From the NCBI GenBank assembly GCA_963728295.1, contig CAVSKB010000011.1, positions 248,001 to 312,000 on the forward strand: a stretch of DNA of 64,000 nucleotides, given 5' to 3'. Both the position numbers and the translations under genes were made by a program. Shown here piece by piece: positions 42,461 through 52,461 of the stretch. Within the stretch, counting starts at the first letter, position 1. Each line of letters begins with the position of its first letter. Source of the DNA: DATJKD01 sp963728295 (GTDB taxonomy: Bacteria; Pseudomonadota; Gammaproteobacteria; Steroidobacterales; Steroidobacteraceae). Below the pieces are notes generated by a model that saw nothing but the letters and a program-made list of their open reading frames with translations, searched no databases and had not been told where the DNA came from.

Positions 42461-43872
42461 GCGGCGGCTTCCGCGGCCCGCTTGGGTCCTACGGCGTGCA
42501 TCGCGACGAGCACCGCGAACGAGACGAGCAGGCCAGGCCACAGCGGATCGATCGCGAACACGCCGCCCGCGCCGGCGTCGGCGGCGATGCGCCAGCCGAT
42601 CACGGTCGCGAGCGACGTGCTGCTGCTCCAGAACGCGGCGCCGGCAGACAGGCGGTCCCAGTAGATGGCCGCGATCGTCGGCAGGAAGAGCGCCGCCGCA
42701 TTGATGGTGAACCCGAGCTGCAGGATGTCGATGATGTCGCGCATCTTCCAGGCCATCAACATGGCCAGCACGCCGGCGCCGAGCGATGCCAGCGTGCCGA
42801 TCTTCAGCATCGCGCCATGCGCGATGTCCGGCTTGAAATAACGCTGGTGGATGTCGCGCGCGTAGTTCGCCGATGCGGTCAGCACGCAGATCGAGGCGAC
42901 CGACATGATCGCCGACAGGATGCCGATCACCATCAGGCCCTTCAGGCCGACGGGAAACGCCTCGAGCACGAAGGTGGTGAGGATGCCGGCGCTGACGTCG
43001 CGGTCCGGATACAGCACGGCCGAGGCCAGGCCGAGCCAGGCCACTGCGAGCGCGATCGGCAGGATCACGACCATGGCGAGCAGCGCGCCATTGCGCGCAG
43101 CGGCCGCATCGCGCGCGGCGAAGCTGCGTGAAAAGCTGTCCATCGCCACGAAGAAGCTGAGCACCAGCGAAACGACGAGCGCCGCCACCCGGTCCCAGCC
43201 CTGGGCGCCGAGGTCGTAATAGGAAGCGGGCAATGCAGAGCGCATGTCGGCCCAGCTGCCGGCCTGGGAGATCGCGACCGGAACGCCGACCGCGACGATT
43301 CCGAGCAGCACCAGCGCGACCTGCAGCCGGTCCGTATAGGTCACGGCCAGGTAGCCGCCGATCGCGGTGTAGAGAATCACGATCGCGCCGGACAACAGCA
43401 GCGCATGGCCGTATTCCCAGCCGAGCAGCACCTGCAGCATCGCGGCCGCCGCGGCGAATTGGCCCGCGGTATACGCCGTGTACGCGAGCACGGTCGAGAC
43501 CGTGGCCACCACGCGGGTGCGGTTGTCGTAGTGCTGCTCGATGAAGTCCGGGTAGGTCAGGTGCTGGTGGCGGTCGCCGAGCTGCTTCACGCGCCGCGCC
43601 ATCGTCAGGCCGAACAGCAGGCAGCCGATCGCGATCGCCAGGATGTACCAGATGCCCGTAATGCCGAGTTCGTAGACGCGCGCCGAGGTGCCGACCACGG
43701 AGGCGCCGCCGATCCAGGCCGCCACCCACAGGCACGCGATCGTGACCGGTCCCATGCGCCGACCGGCGACGAAGTAGTCCTCGACGCCCTGCTGGCGGCG
43801 CTGTGCATAGAAGCCGAGCCCCAGAATGACCGCGAGATAGGCGAACAGGATCGTGGTATCGACGATGCCCAT
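42457..43872 (-). CDS. Sodium:solute symporter (SSS family)
   Basis: A 13-helix sodium-coupled symporter of 471 residues, intact. The start MGIVDTTILFAYLAVILGLG follows family pattern; YFVAGRRMGPVTIACLWVAA, TAYTAGQFAAAAAMLQVLLG and ILSAIMSVASICVLTASANY match PutP/SSS-type Na+ and substrate-site helices. It heads the operon with the hydroxyacid dehydrogenase and aminotransferase, so it probably imports their carboxylate or amino-acid substrate. A longer upstream frame exists but is rich in arginine and proline and lacks membrane character, hence ATG 43872. Confidence 0.85.
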   Translation of the reverse strand: MGIVDTTILFAYLAVILGLGFYAQRRQQGVEDYFVAGRRMGPVTIACLWVAAWIGGASVVGTSARVYELGITGIWYILAIAIGCLLFGLTMARRVKQLGDRHQHLTYPDFIEQHYDNRTRVVATVSTVLAYTAYTAGQFAAAAAMLQVLLGWEYGHALLLSGAIVILYTAIGGYLAVTYTDRLQVALVLLGIVAVGVPVAISQAGSWADMRSALPASYYDLGAQGWDRVAALVVSLVLSFFVAMDSFSRSFAARDAAAARNGALLAMVVILPIALAVAWLGLASAVLYPDRDVSAGILTTFVLEAFPVGLKGLMVIGILSAIMSVASICVLTASANYARDIHQRYFKPDIAHGAMLKIGTLASLGAGVLAMLMAWKMRDIIDILQLGFTINAAALFLPTIAAIYWDRLSAGAAFWSSSTSLATVIGWRIAADAGAGGVFAIDPLWPGLLVSFAVLVAMHAVGPKRAAEAAA

Positions 43873-44121
43873 GCGGGAGGCTCCCTCAGCGACCCTTGCA
43901 GCGTGTGGCACATTGTAGATGGCGCGTGGGCTCGGCGGGCCAAGGTCGAGCCTAAGGTAGCGGCGCGCGGCGATTGCAGGCACAAGGCGCGGTCCGCCTG
44001 TATTCTCGCGTCGTGGCCGCCAACCCCCAAGTCGCAGGCACCGTCCTCGCCGTCCTTGCCCGGAGCGCGAGCTATCGCCTGCCGCCGCAGGCAATCACCG
44101 GCCGCGTCCCGTTCCGCTGCG

Positions 44122-45016
44122 ATGATCGGCCTGCAGGCCGCGGTTCGCTCGACATCGCTCGCCTTGACGTCCGAGCTGGCACCGTCGCCCGACCCGGCGG
44201 CCCTGTTGGCCCGCGCCAAGCGTCTGAGTGACGTCGTCGACGCGATCCATGTGACCGAGAGTCCGGGGTTGCGACCGTTGGGCTCGCCGTTGATCACCGC
44301 GTTGCTGCTGCGGCAGGCAGGCATGGAGCCCGTCCTGCACATGAATTGCCGCAACCGCAATCGCGTGGCCCTGCAGGGCGAGCTGCTTGGGGCCGCCACC
44401 GCGGGGATATCGGCGTTGCTCCTGAGGCGCAATGTACCGATGCGCGTCGGACGGGTCGCGCGCAAGCACGCCGTATTCGACATCGGTGCCAGGGAGCTGA
44501 TCGCGGCAGCACGCAGGATCCGCGACGCCGATCGCCTCGAGGTACGGCCTTGCGCAGGCGCCCGAGTTCTTTATCGGTGCCGCGGCAACGGTGTTCGATG
44601 CGACGGCTACTTGGCAGCCGAAATCGCTCCTCGCCAAGCTCGACAACGGCGTGCAATGGGTGCAGACCCAACTCTGCATGGATCTGCCACTGCTGCGAAG
44701 TTATATGCGTCGTTTCGTCGCAGCCCGGCTCACGCACCGCGCGCACCTCGTGGTTACCATCGCCCCATTGCTGTCGGTCGAGGCGGTGCGGAGGCTCCGG
44801 ACCAACGTACGCGGGGCACTGATCCCCGACGACATCGCACTGCGGCTCGAGCAGGCGCGCGATCCAGAGCAGGCCGGCGTGCAGATCTGCGCGGAGATGC
44901 TGCATGAGCTGGCAGAGATGCCAGGTGTCGCCGGCGCGCACATCATCGCACCCGCGGATCCGGAACTGGTACGCGCGGTAATCGACGCGTCCGGACTGCG
45001 CAAGAAGGGAACCTGA
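44122..45016 (+). CDS. Methylenetetrahydrofolate reductase-type protein
   Basis: A TIM-barrel protein of about 297 residues with MetF-like blocks: SLALTSELAPSPDPAALLAR, VVDAIHVTESPGL, ALLLRQAGMEPVLHMNCRNR, VALQGELLGAATAGISALLL and AVFDIGARELIAAARRIRD. After one interruption near 44540 it continues FFIGAAATVFDATATWQPKS, KLDNGVQWVQTQLCMDL and AEMLHELAEMPGVAGAHI. MTHFR interconverts 5-methyl-THF and 5,10-methylene-THF. Beside a methyl-THF-producing system, an oxidative role is plausible. The expected 'LTGD' loop reads differently here (LLRRNVPMRVG). ATG 44122 is chosen because family similarity begins there; 249 bases upstream hold no convincing gene. Confidence 0.72.
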
Positions 45017-45063
45017 CTGACCGGCGGTTCGCCGCGCCGCCGCCGCCGCTGTATCCTTTCGTC

Positions 45064-46410
45064 GTGACCCGGCCAGGCAATCTGTGCAGCTCGATCGTCA
45101 TTTCATCCGCCTTCCTGGCGGGTTGCATGACACCGTTGTCGACCGCGCCAGCGATCACCGCGGCGCCGTTCGCGCCCGATTCGGGCACGGTCGCGCTGCG
45201 CTGTGGCTCGCTGATCGACGGCAGCTCTGATGGGGCGAGCCACAACGTCACCGTCGTGATCGTCGATGGACGCATCTCGCAGGTCGGTGCCGGTGCGCGT
45301 GCGCCCCGGGGCGTGCCCGTGGTCGACCTTGGGGAGTACACCTGTCTGCCCGGGCTGATCGACATGCACACGCACCTGGTCGACCGACCGGGCGACACCG
45401 CCGACCTCAGCGTCTTCTACCGGCGGACGCTCGAGGATCAGGTCGCCTTCGGACGCGAGAACGCGAGGGCGACGCTCATGGCGGGCTTCACGTCCGTGCG
45501 CGACGTCGGCACCTATGTCGCGTGGGCGGATCGTGCGCTGCGCGACGAGATCGACGCGGGACGCACCGTCGGGCCCCGAATCCAGGCGGCGGGTTTCTAC
45601 CTGACGATCCCGGGCGGAGGCGGGGACCTCGTCATCCCGGGCCATGCCGAATCGGAGATACCACCGCAGGTGCGCATGGGTGTTGCGCGCGGCGCGGCGG
45701 AATTCCGCCGCAAGGCCGAGGAGGCAGTAGCCGGGGGCGCGGACGTGCTGAAGGTGATTGCCTCCGGCGCGGTGCTCGCATTCGGCGGCGTGCCGGGCGA
45801 TCCCGAAATGACGCCAGAGGAGATTGCCGCGGTCGTCGAAGTCGCGCACGCCGCCGGCCGCCGCGTGGCGGCGCATGCGCATGGCGCACGCTCGATCCGC
45901 GAGGCGATCGGTGCCGGCGTGGACACGATCGAACACGCCTCGCTGATCGACGACGAGGGCATCGAGCTCGCGCGCGAGCGCGGCGTCGCGCTTTCGATGG
46001 ACATCTACAACGGCGATTACATCGACACCGAGGGCCGCGCCCAGGGCTGGCCCGAGGAGTTTCTCCGCAAGAACATCGAGACCACCGAGGCACAGCGTCA
46101 GGGCTTTACGCGCGCGCACCGGGCCGGGGTCGACATCGTCTTCGGCACCGACGCCGCGGTCTACCCGCACGGGCTCAATGCCCGGCAGTTCCCGATCATG
46201 GTCGAGCGCGGCATGTCCCCCATGGAGGCGATCCAGTCCGCCACCTCGGTTGCGGCGCGCTACATGGGTCGGGCGGACCAGGTCGGACGGATCGCGCCCG
46301 GCCTTTATGGCGACGTGATCGCGGTCCGTGGCGACCCGCTGGTCGACATCCGGGCACTCGGCGACGTGGCCGTCGTCATCAAGGGCGGTCTCGCTTTCAA
46401 ACTGCCTTAG
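45064..46410 (+). CDS. Amidohydrolase, prolidase-like lipoprotein
   Basis: A 448-residue intact metallo-amidohydrolase. The N-terminus ends in a lipobox (FLAGC, cysteine near residue 21), so it is probably a lipoprotein. Metal ligands appear in LPGLIDMHTHLVD near residue 100, the carbamylated-lysine region ADVLKVIASGAVLAF, GRRVAAHAHGARSIREAI, DTIEHASLID and IVFGTDAAVYPHG. The layout matches the imidazolonepropionase/Xaa-Pro dipeptidase-like group. Substrate unknown; position between MTHFR and the Rieske oxygenase does not settle it. GTG 45064 gives a complete signal peptide. Confidence 0.82.
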   Translation: MTRPGNLCSSIVISSAFLAGCMTPLSTAPAITAAPFAPDSGTVALRCGSLIDGSSDGASHNVTVVIVDGRISQVGAGARAPRGVPVVDLGEYTCLPGLIDMHTHLVDRPGDTADLSVFYRRTLEDQVAFGRENARATLMAGFTSVRDVGTYVAWADRALRDEIDAGRTVGPRIQAAGFYLTIPGGGGDLVIPGHAESEIPPQVRMGVARGAAEFRRKAEEAVAGGADVLKVIASGAVLAFGGVPGDPEMTPEEIAAVVEVAHAAGRRVAAHAHGARSIREAIGAGVDTIEHASLIDDEGIELARERGVALSMDIYNGDYIDTEGRAQGWPEEFLRKNIETTEAQRQGFTRAHRAGVDIVFGTDAAVYPHGLNARQFPIMVERGMSPMEAIQSATSVAARYMGRADQVGRIAPGLYGDVIAVRGDPLVDIRALGDVAVVIKGGLAFKLP

Positions 46411-46448
46411 AATGAGCGTCCGCCGGGTCCGCCGACCGGGAGACCGCC

Positions 46449-47642
46449 ATGTCCTCAGTACTCGAAAAGCCCACCACGCGCCGGAGCGCGCCTTCGCAGC
46501 TTGCGAGCGAATCCGGCCTCACCCACGCCGACCTGGCGCCGACCCTGCGACCCATGCCGGAGGCGCGGACGTTGCCGGCGTCGCTGTACACCTCGCCCGG
46601 GGTGCTCAGGCTCGAGCAGGAGGGCCTGTTCTCGAAGATGTGGGTGTGCGCCGGCCGCGAGGCCGACATCCCGGCGGCGGGCGATTACTTCACGCACCAG
46701 ATTGCCGGGGAGTCGGTGATCGTTTTGCGCGGTGGAGACGGCGCGGTGCGTGCGTTCTACAACGTGTGTCGGCACCGCGGCGCGCGTCTGCTGGATGCCG
46801 CGTGCGGCAAGGGCCTGAGTCGTGTCGTGTGCCCCTATCACGCCTGGACGTACCGTCTCGACGGTACCCTGACGCAGGTGCCGCGGATGGACGAGGGCTT
46901 CGCGCGCGAATCCTTCGGCCTGGTGCCGGTGCGTGCCGGCACTTGGGCCGGTTTCATCTTTCTCAATCTCGACGATACGGCGGAACCGCTCGAGAAGTAT
47001 CTCGCGGACCTGCCTGACCTCGCGCGGTTCAAGATGGAGGACCTGCGGCTCGGCAAGAGGATCGAATACGAGGTGGCAGCCAACTGGAAGCTGATCTGCG
47101 AGAACTACAGCGAGTGCTATCACTGCCCGGGGGTACACCCGCAGCTGTTCCGGATCAGCGACCACATCGCACGGCATGAGCGCGTGCAGGAAACCGGCGC
47201 CTGCTTCAACGGCGGGCCCATGCTGCTGCGCGACGGTTACGAGACCATGTCGATGTCGGGGAAGCGCACGGTGCCCATCATCGGCGGGCTGAAGCCCGAG
47301 GATCACCGCTTCGTCTACTACTACGTGATCTACCCGAACCTGCTGCTGAGCCCGCACCCGGACTATGTGCTGACGCACACGGCCTGGCCGATCGCACCGG
47401 GCCGCACGAAGATCGTCTGCGAGTTCCTGTTCACGCAGGAGGCGCTGGCGCGCCCGGACTTCGATCCGACCGACATGGTGGAATTCTGGGACGTGACGAA
47501 CCGGCAGGACTGGGGTCTCTGCGAGCGCGTGCAGCACGGAGCGCAGTCGCGCGGATTTCGACCCGGGCCTTACCAGCCGAGCGAGGACTGCGTGCACACC
47601 TTCGACCGCTGGTACGCGGAACACATGGCGGCGCTGCTCTAG
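46449..47642 (+). CDS. Rieske [2Fe-2S] oxygenase alpha subunit, GbcA/choline-monooxygenase-like
   Basis: A 397-residue intact oxygenase. The Rieske centre is C107-x-H109 (NVCRHRGARL) and C128-x2-H131 (CPYHAW). The mononuclear iron site is ENYSECYHCPGVHP, with histidines near 225 and 230. The pattern is that of the quaternary-ammonium group (GbcA, stachydrine demethylase, choline monooxygenase) rather than classic arene dioxygenases. GbcA demethylates glycine betaine to dimethylglycine with O2 and a GbcB reductase; no reductase gene lies in this window. It could provide an aerobic alternative to the corrinoid route. It precedes a convergent IclR regulator. Confidence 0.8.
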   Translation: MSSVLEKPTTRRSAPSQLASESGLTHADLAPTLRPMPEARTLPASLYTSPGVLRLEQEGLFSKMWVCAGREADIPAAGDYFTHQIAGESVIVLRGGDGAVRAFYNVCRHRGARLLDAACGKGLSRVVCPYHAWTYRLDGTLTQVPRMDEGFARESFGLVPVRAGTWAGFIFLNLDDTAEPLEKYLADLPDLARFKMEDLRLGKRIEYEVAANWKLICENYSECYHCPGVHPQLFRISDHIARHERVQETGACFNGGPMLLRDGYETMSMSGKRTVPIIGGLKPEDHRFVYYYVIYPNLLLSPHPDYVLTHTAWPIAPGRTKIVCEFLFTQEALARPDFDPTDMVEFWDVTNRQDWGLCERVQHGAQSRGFRPGPYQPSEDCVHTFDRWYAEHMAALL

Positions 47643-47679
47643 AGACCGCTCGCCGCCGTCGCCGCTTCTTGCACGGCCG

Positions 47680-48540
47680 TCAGCCGCCGACGGGCGCCAG
47701 CCAGTTCGCCGGCATGCAGCGCTCGATCGCATCCGCCGTCTGCTTGAGCGCCGGCAGCAGCTCCTGCGTCGCACGGCGGCGCGCGTCCGCGTGAAACGGC
47801 ATGCCGAGATTGAGCGCGGCGACCACCAGCCCGGCACGGTCGCGGAGCGGCACGGCAAGCGAACAGAGACCGGTCTCGAGCTCCTGCTCGACCCACACGT
47901 AGCCGTCGCGGCGCACGCTCTCGACGATCCGACGCAGCCTCGACGGATCGACCACGGTGCGGCTCGTGTATCGCCGCGCCTCGAGACCTTCGAGCCATTC
48001 TTCGAGTCGCGCGGCCGGAAGACCCGCGAGCAGCACGCGGCCCATCGAGGTGCAGTAGGCGGGGAGGCGTGCCCCGACTGCGAGTGACACGGTCATCACC
48101 TTGCGCACCGACACGCGCGCGACATAGACGATGTCCCGGCCGTCGAGCACGGCCATCGAGCAGCTCTCATTCACCTGGTGCGCAAGCTGTTCCATCCACG
48201 GTTGCGCGAGGTCGGTCAGGTCGCGCGCCCCGAGAAAACCGTATCCAAGCTCGAGGACGCGTGGTGTCAGCCGGTACTCGCGGCCCGCCGCCTGCACGTA
48301 GCCCAGGTGCTCGAGCGTGAGCACGAGACGGCGCGCTGCGGCGCGCGACAGCCCCGACCGCGCGGCAATCTCCGCGAGCGTCGCGCTCGGGCGGTCGCCG
48401 GGAACGCTGCGCAGGACCGAGAGTCCGCGGGCGAGCGATTGAACGTAGTCGCGACTCTGCTCGAACGCATCGTCGCCCGCGGCGTCGCGCCTGGCGGCGC
48501 GCTTGCCGACAGGTAGTCCGCGGAGAGAATCGGACGGCAT
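47680..48540 (-). CDS. IclR-family transcriptional regulator
   Basis: A 286-residue intact regulator. The winged HTH spans about residues 30-95 (SLARGLSVLRSV, SATLAEIAARSGLSRAAARR, LVLTLEHLGYVQ) and the effector domain follows (SCSMAVLDGRDIVYVARV, LPAYCTSMGRVLLAGLP, LCSLAVPLRDRAGLVVAALN). It resembles the PcaR/PobR subgroup. Divergent from the aminotransferase/CoA-transferase operon, with a strong palindrome in the 102-base gap, it most likely controls that operon and itself. No good ribosome-binding site is visible before ATG 48540. Confidence 0.88.
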   Translation of the reverse strand: MPSDSLRGLPVGKRAARRDAAGDDAFEQSRDYVQSLARGLSVLRSVPGDRPSATLAEIAARSGLSRAAARRLVLTLEHLGYVQAAGREYRLTPRVLELGYGFLGARDLTDLAQPWMEQLAHQVNESCSMAVLDGRDIVYVARVSVRKVMTVSLAVGARLPAYCTSMGRVLLAGLPAARLEEWLEGLEARRYTSRTVVDPSRLRRIVESVRRDGYVWVEQELETGLCSLAVPLRDRAGLVVAALNLGMPFHADARRRATQELLPALKQTADAIERCMPANWLAPVGG

Positions 48541-48586
48541 GCGGGAACTCGAAGGAGTTGACGGCGAGCTTAGGGATTCTTAGCAT

Positions 48587-48622
48587 TGTGCGCAATACGC
48601 CCCGATGTGCGCAATGCGCACA
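48587..48622. promoter_or_regulatory. IclR operator candidate: 17-base palindrome plus extra half-site
   Basis: TGTGCGCA-A-TGCGCACA at 48606-48622 is a perfect palindrome about a central A. The half-site TGTGCGCAAT also occurs at 48587-48596, 19 bases upstream in direct orientation. Both lie between the divergent IclR gene and the aminotransferase operon. Confidence 0.6.
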
Positions 48623-48642
48623 ACTTTCGGAGACCGGATTCC

Positions 48643-50002
48643 TTGGCCCTGACCGAACGCGACGTGGTGCTGCACAGCTGGTGCGTGCAGGCCGACTGGA
48701 ATGCGCCCGACGGTCGTCGGCGGGCGCGGCGCGAAGCTGCATGCTCGAGGACGGCCGCGAGATCCTCGACATGAGCAGCCTCGCCGAGTGCAGCAACCTC
48801 GGCCACCAGCATCCGCGCGCTGGTCGCCGCGATCCGCGACCAGGCCGAGCGCTTGTGTTTCGTCACCAGCGCCTGGGGCGCCGAGCCGCGCGCCGCGCTC
48901 GCGCGAGCGGCTGCTCGAGCTGTCCGGGTTCGAGGGCGGCCGCGTGTTCTTCACGCTGGGCGGCGCGGACGCCAACGAGAACGCGGTGAAGATCGCGCGC
49001 CAGGCGCGCGGACAGGCCTCGCGGCCTGGTCGTCACGCGCGACCGCTCGTACCACGGCGCGAGCTACCTGGCGATGGCGCTGTCCGGCGACAGCCGCACG
49101 CGCAGCCAGGTCGATGCCGGAAGCGCTGGGCGTGCGCCACGTGCCGCCGCCCTATGCCTATCGCTGCCCCTTCGGCAGCAGCGACAGCCGAGGAATGCGG
49201 CACGCGCGCGGCGGCGGCCGTCGCCGACTGCATCGATCGCGAGGAAGCGCGGCGCGCGTCGCCGCGGTGATGATGGAGCCGAACGCCGGCACGCAACGGC
49301 ATCGTCGCCGCCGGACAACTACTGGCCCGCGCTCCGCGCCGCGACCGCGGCGAGCGCGGCGTGTGGCTGATCGCCGACGAGGTCATGAGCGGCTTCGGCC
49401 GCTGCGGCGAATGGTTCGCCTGGCAGCGCTACGGCGAGGCGGGCCGCCCCGACCTGATGACGCTCGCCAAGGGCCTCACCGGCGCGCACGCTGCCGCTCG
49501 GCGCCGTCGTGCTCTCGCGCGACAGTCGCCGCGAACGCTCGAGCACGAGATGCTCTACAGCCGGGCCTCACCTACTGCGGCCATCCGCTGTCCTGCGCCG
49601 CCGGCGTCGCCGCGCTCGACGCCTATGCGGACGAGAGACTGATCGAGCGCTCGCGGCGCGCTCGGCGCGACGCTGCTTCGCGGAACTGCAGCAGGCTGCA
49701 AGCGCGCCATCCCGTGATCGGCGACGTGCGCGGCGGTCACGGCCTGTTCGCCGTGCGTCGAGCTCGTCGCCGACCGCGCGACGCGCGCGCCGCTCGCGCC
49801 CTGGCCGCACGCAGCCGCCGGAGCTGACGGCGCTGCTCGCCGCCGCGATGCGAAGGGCGTGTCGTTCGGCGCGCGCGGCAACCTCCTGATCCTCGCGCCG
49901 CCGCTCGTCATCGACGGAGCCGAGCTGGCCGACGCGCTGGCGCGTGCTCGACCGGCTGCTCGCGCGTTTTTTCCGCGTCCACTGGAGCGGAGTCCTCCAT
50001 GA
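48643..50002 (+). CDS. Class III aminotransferase 1
   Basis: A PLP-dependent omega-aminotransferase of about 445 residues. The assembled text reads LTERDVVLHSWCVQADWN, DMSSLAECSNLGHQHP, LSGFEGGRVFFTLGGADANE, SYHGASYLAMALSGDSRTRS, VAAVMMEPNAGT, WLIADEVMSGFGRCGEWFAW and the PLP lysine in LMTLAKGLTGAH. Many +1 interruptions. TTG 48643 is a tentative start, with GGAG upstream; a GTG farther up cannot be excluded. Its stop overlaps the ALDH start (ATGA). The substrate is unclear: taurine, beta-alanine and diamine aminotransferases share this scaffold. Confidence 0.75.
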
Positions 50003-51598
50003 GCTTTCCGCCTGACCTACGCCACGATGTTCAATCCGCCCGAGGAGATGCACGAGCGCTTCGAGGCGGCGCTCGCGACCGTGCGCGGCCGGCTCGGCGC
50101 AGACGCACGCGCTGTTCGTCGACGGCAAGGACGTCGCCGCGCCGCGGCACGAGCGAGCGGCGCAGCCCGATCGACACGCGAGCTGACGCTCGGCCGCTTC
50201 CCGCTGGCGCGACGCCGGCGGACGTCGAGGCCGCGATTGCCGCGGCGCGCACGCGGCATTCCCGGCCTGGCGCGCGACGCCGGTCGCCGAACGCGCGCGC
50301 GCTGCTGCGCAAGGTCGCGCGACGTCATGGAGGAGCGCGTCTACGACATCGCCGCGGCGCTCGTCGCTCGAGGTCGGCAAGAACCGCATGGAGGCGCTCG
50401 GCGAAGCGCAGGAGACGCGTCGACTTCTTCCGCCACTACGCCGACGACTTCGAGTCGCACGGCGGCTACGAGCGTCGACGCTGCCGAACGATCCGCTCGA
50501 CGGCGTCGTCTCGCGCAACCGCAGCGTGATGCGGCCGTACGGCGTCTGGGTCGGTCATCGCGCCGTTCAATTTCCCGCTCGCGCTCGCCGGCGGGCCCGA
50601 CGGCGGCGGCGCTCGATCACCGGCAACACCGTGGTCCTCAAGTGCGCGACCGACACGCCGTGGGCGGGCCGCCTGCTCGCCGACTGCATCCGCGACGCGG
50701 GACTGCCGCCGGGCGTCTTCAACTACCTGTCCGGGCCGGGCGCCGACGGTCGGCGAGGCGCTGGTGCGCGATCCGCGCACCGCCGGCGTGACCTTCACCG
50801 GCTCGGTCGGCGGTCGGCCGCAGCATCATGCAGCGAGATGGCGGCGGGCGCTATCCGCGCCCGTGCATCGCCGAGATGGGCGGCAAGAACCCGTGCATCG
50901 TCACCGAGAACGCCGACCTCGACCGCGCCGCGGCCGGCATCGTGCGCTCGGCCTTCGGCATGGGCGGGCAGAAGTGCTCGGCGCTGTCGCGCCTCTACGT
51001 CGACGAGACGCGTCGCGGACGCGCTGCTCGAGAAGCATCGAGCAGCAGATCGACGCGATCCGGATCGGCGATCCGCGCCAGCGCGAGAACTGGCTCGGCC
51101 CGGTCGTCAACGCCAAGCGCGTACGCGAACTACGCGCGCTACGTCGCTGAGCTGCGAGCCGGCAGGGCGCGACGCTCCGGCGCGGCGGCACGCAGCTGCG
51201 CGAGGGCGCGTTCGCGCGCGGGCTACTACGTCGAGCCGGTGCTCGCCGAGGCGCCGACCGTCGCATCCGCTGTGGAAGCAGGAGATGTTCCTGCCGATCC
51301 TGATGGTGCAGCGCTATCGCGGACCGCGACGAGGCGATGCGCCTCGCGAACGACACGGACATGGGCCTGACCGCCGGCTTCTACGGCTCGCGCCGACGAC
51401 GTGCGCGTGGTTCCACGACGAACATCGAGGCCGGCGTCACCTACGCCAACCGCGCCGCAGGGCGCGACCACCGGCGCCTGGCCGGGCTACCAGCCCTTCG
51501 GCGGATGGAAGGGCTCGGGCTCGACCGGCAAGGCGATCGCCTCGTTCTACTACCTGCCGCTCTACCTGCGCGAGCAGTCGCGCACCGTGGTGGAGTGA
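49999..51598 (+). CDS. Aldehyde dehydrogenase, semialdehyde type
   Basis: An NAD-dependent aldehyde dehydrogenase of about 525 residues after removing doubled bases. ATG 49999 has GGAG upstream and joins, through a synonymous Phe doubling at 50007/50008, to MFNPPEEMHERFEAAL. Motifs are VGKNRMEALGEAQET, NTVVLKCATDTPWAGRLLAD, GVTFTGSVG, PCIAEMGGKNPCIVTENADL (catalytic Glu), GMGGQKCSALSRLYV (catalytic Cys) and QPFGGWKGSGSTGKA. It resembles glutamate-gamma-semialdehyde dehydrogenases (RocA/PutA type). Between an aminotransferase and a CoA-transferase, it probably oxidises the semialdehyde made by transamination. Confidence 0.8.
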
Positions 51599-51601
51599 GC
51601 G

Positions 51602-52461
51602 ATGCGAGTTCCTGCCGCTCGCGGAGGCGATCGCGACGCATCGTGCCGCGACGGCGCGCAGCGTCGCGCTCGAGGGCTTCACGCACCTCATCCCGTTCGC
51701 CGCCGGCCACGAGCTCATCCGCCAGGGCCGGCGCGACCTGCACCTCGATCCGCATGACGCCGGACCTCATCTACGACCAGCTGATCGGCATGGGCTGCGC
51801 GCGCAAGCTCACGTTCTCCTGGGGCGGCAATCCGGGCGTCGGCTCGCTGCATCGCCTGCGCGACGCGGTCGAGAACGGCTGGCCGCGCGCCGCTCGAGAT
51901 CGACGAGCACAGCCACGCCGGCATGGCCGCGGCCTATCGCGCGGGCGCCGCGCGCCTGCCGTTCGGCATGCTGCGCGGCTACATCGGCACCGACCTGCGC
52001 GAAGCACAACCCGCGCATCCGCACGCGTCGCGCTGCCCGTACACCGGCGAAGAGCTCGCGACCGTGCCGGCGCTCAATCCCGACGTCACGATCCTGCACG
52101 CGCAGCGCGCCGACCGACAGCGGCAACGTCGCGATCGACGGCATCGTCGGCGCGCAGCGCGAGGCGGCGCTCGCCGCGACGAAGCTGCTCGTCACGGTCG
52201 AGGAGATCGTCGACGAGCTGCCGCCGGCGATGAACGGCATCGTGCTGCCGCACTGGCTCGTCACCGCGGTCGCGCATGTCCCGGGCGGCGCCTATCCGTC
52301 CTATGCGCAGGGCTACTACGCGCGCGACAACGCTTTCTACCAGCGCTGGGACGCGATCGCGCGCGACCGCGACGCGCTTCTCCGCGTGGATGGAGCCGCC
52401 ACGTGCTCGGCACCGCGCGACCACGCCGAGTTCCTCGCGAGCCTGCAGGGAGGCGGCATGA
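51602..52461 (+). CDS. CoA-transferase subunit A (family I)
   Basis: The alpha subunit of a two-subunit family I CoA-transferase of the GctA type. The text gives FLPLAEAIATH, VALEGFTHLIPFAAGHELI, MTPDLIYDQLIGMGCARKLT, FSWGGNPGVGSLHRLRDAVE and VPGGAYPSYAQGYYARDNAF. The pattern (two subunits, glutaconate/3-oxoacid type) suggests activation of a carboxylic acid by CoA exchange. Interrupted several times. Four bases after the ALDH stop and ATGA overlap with subunit B. Acid substrate unknown. Confidence 0.78.

Noticed and set aside
43873..44121. Extra gene upstream of the MTHFR-like protein
   Set aside because: The open frames lack recognisable motifs and the best one continues out of frame into the MTHFR gene; treated as intergenic.
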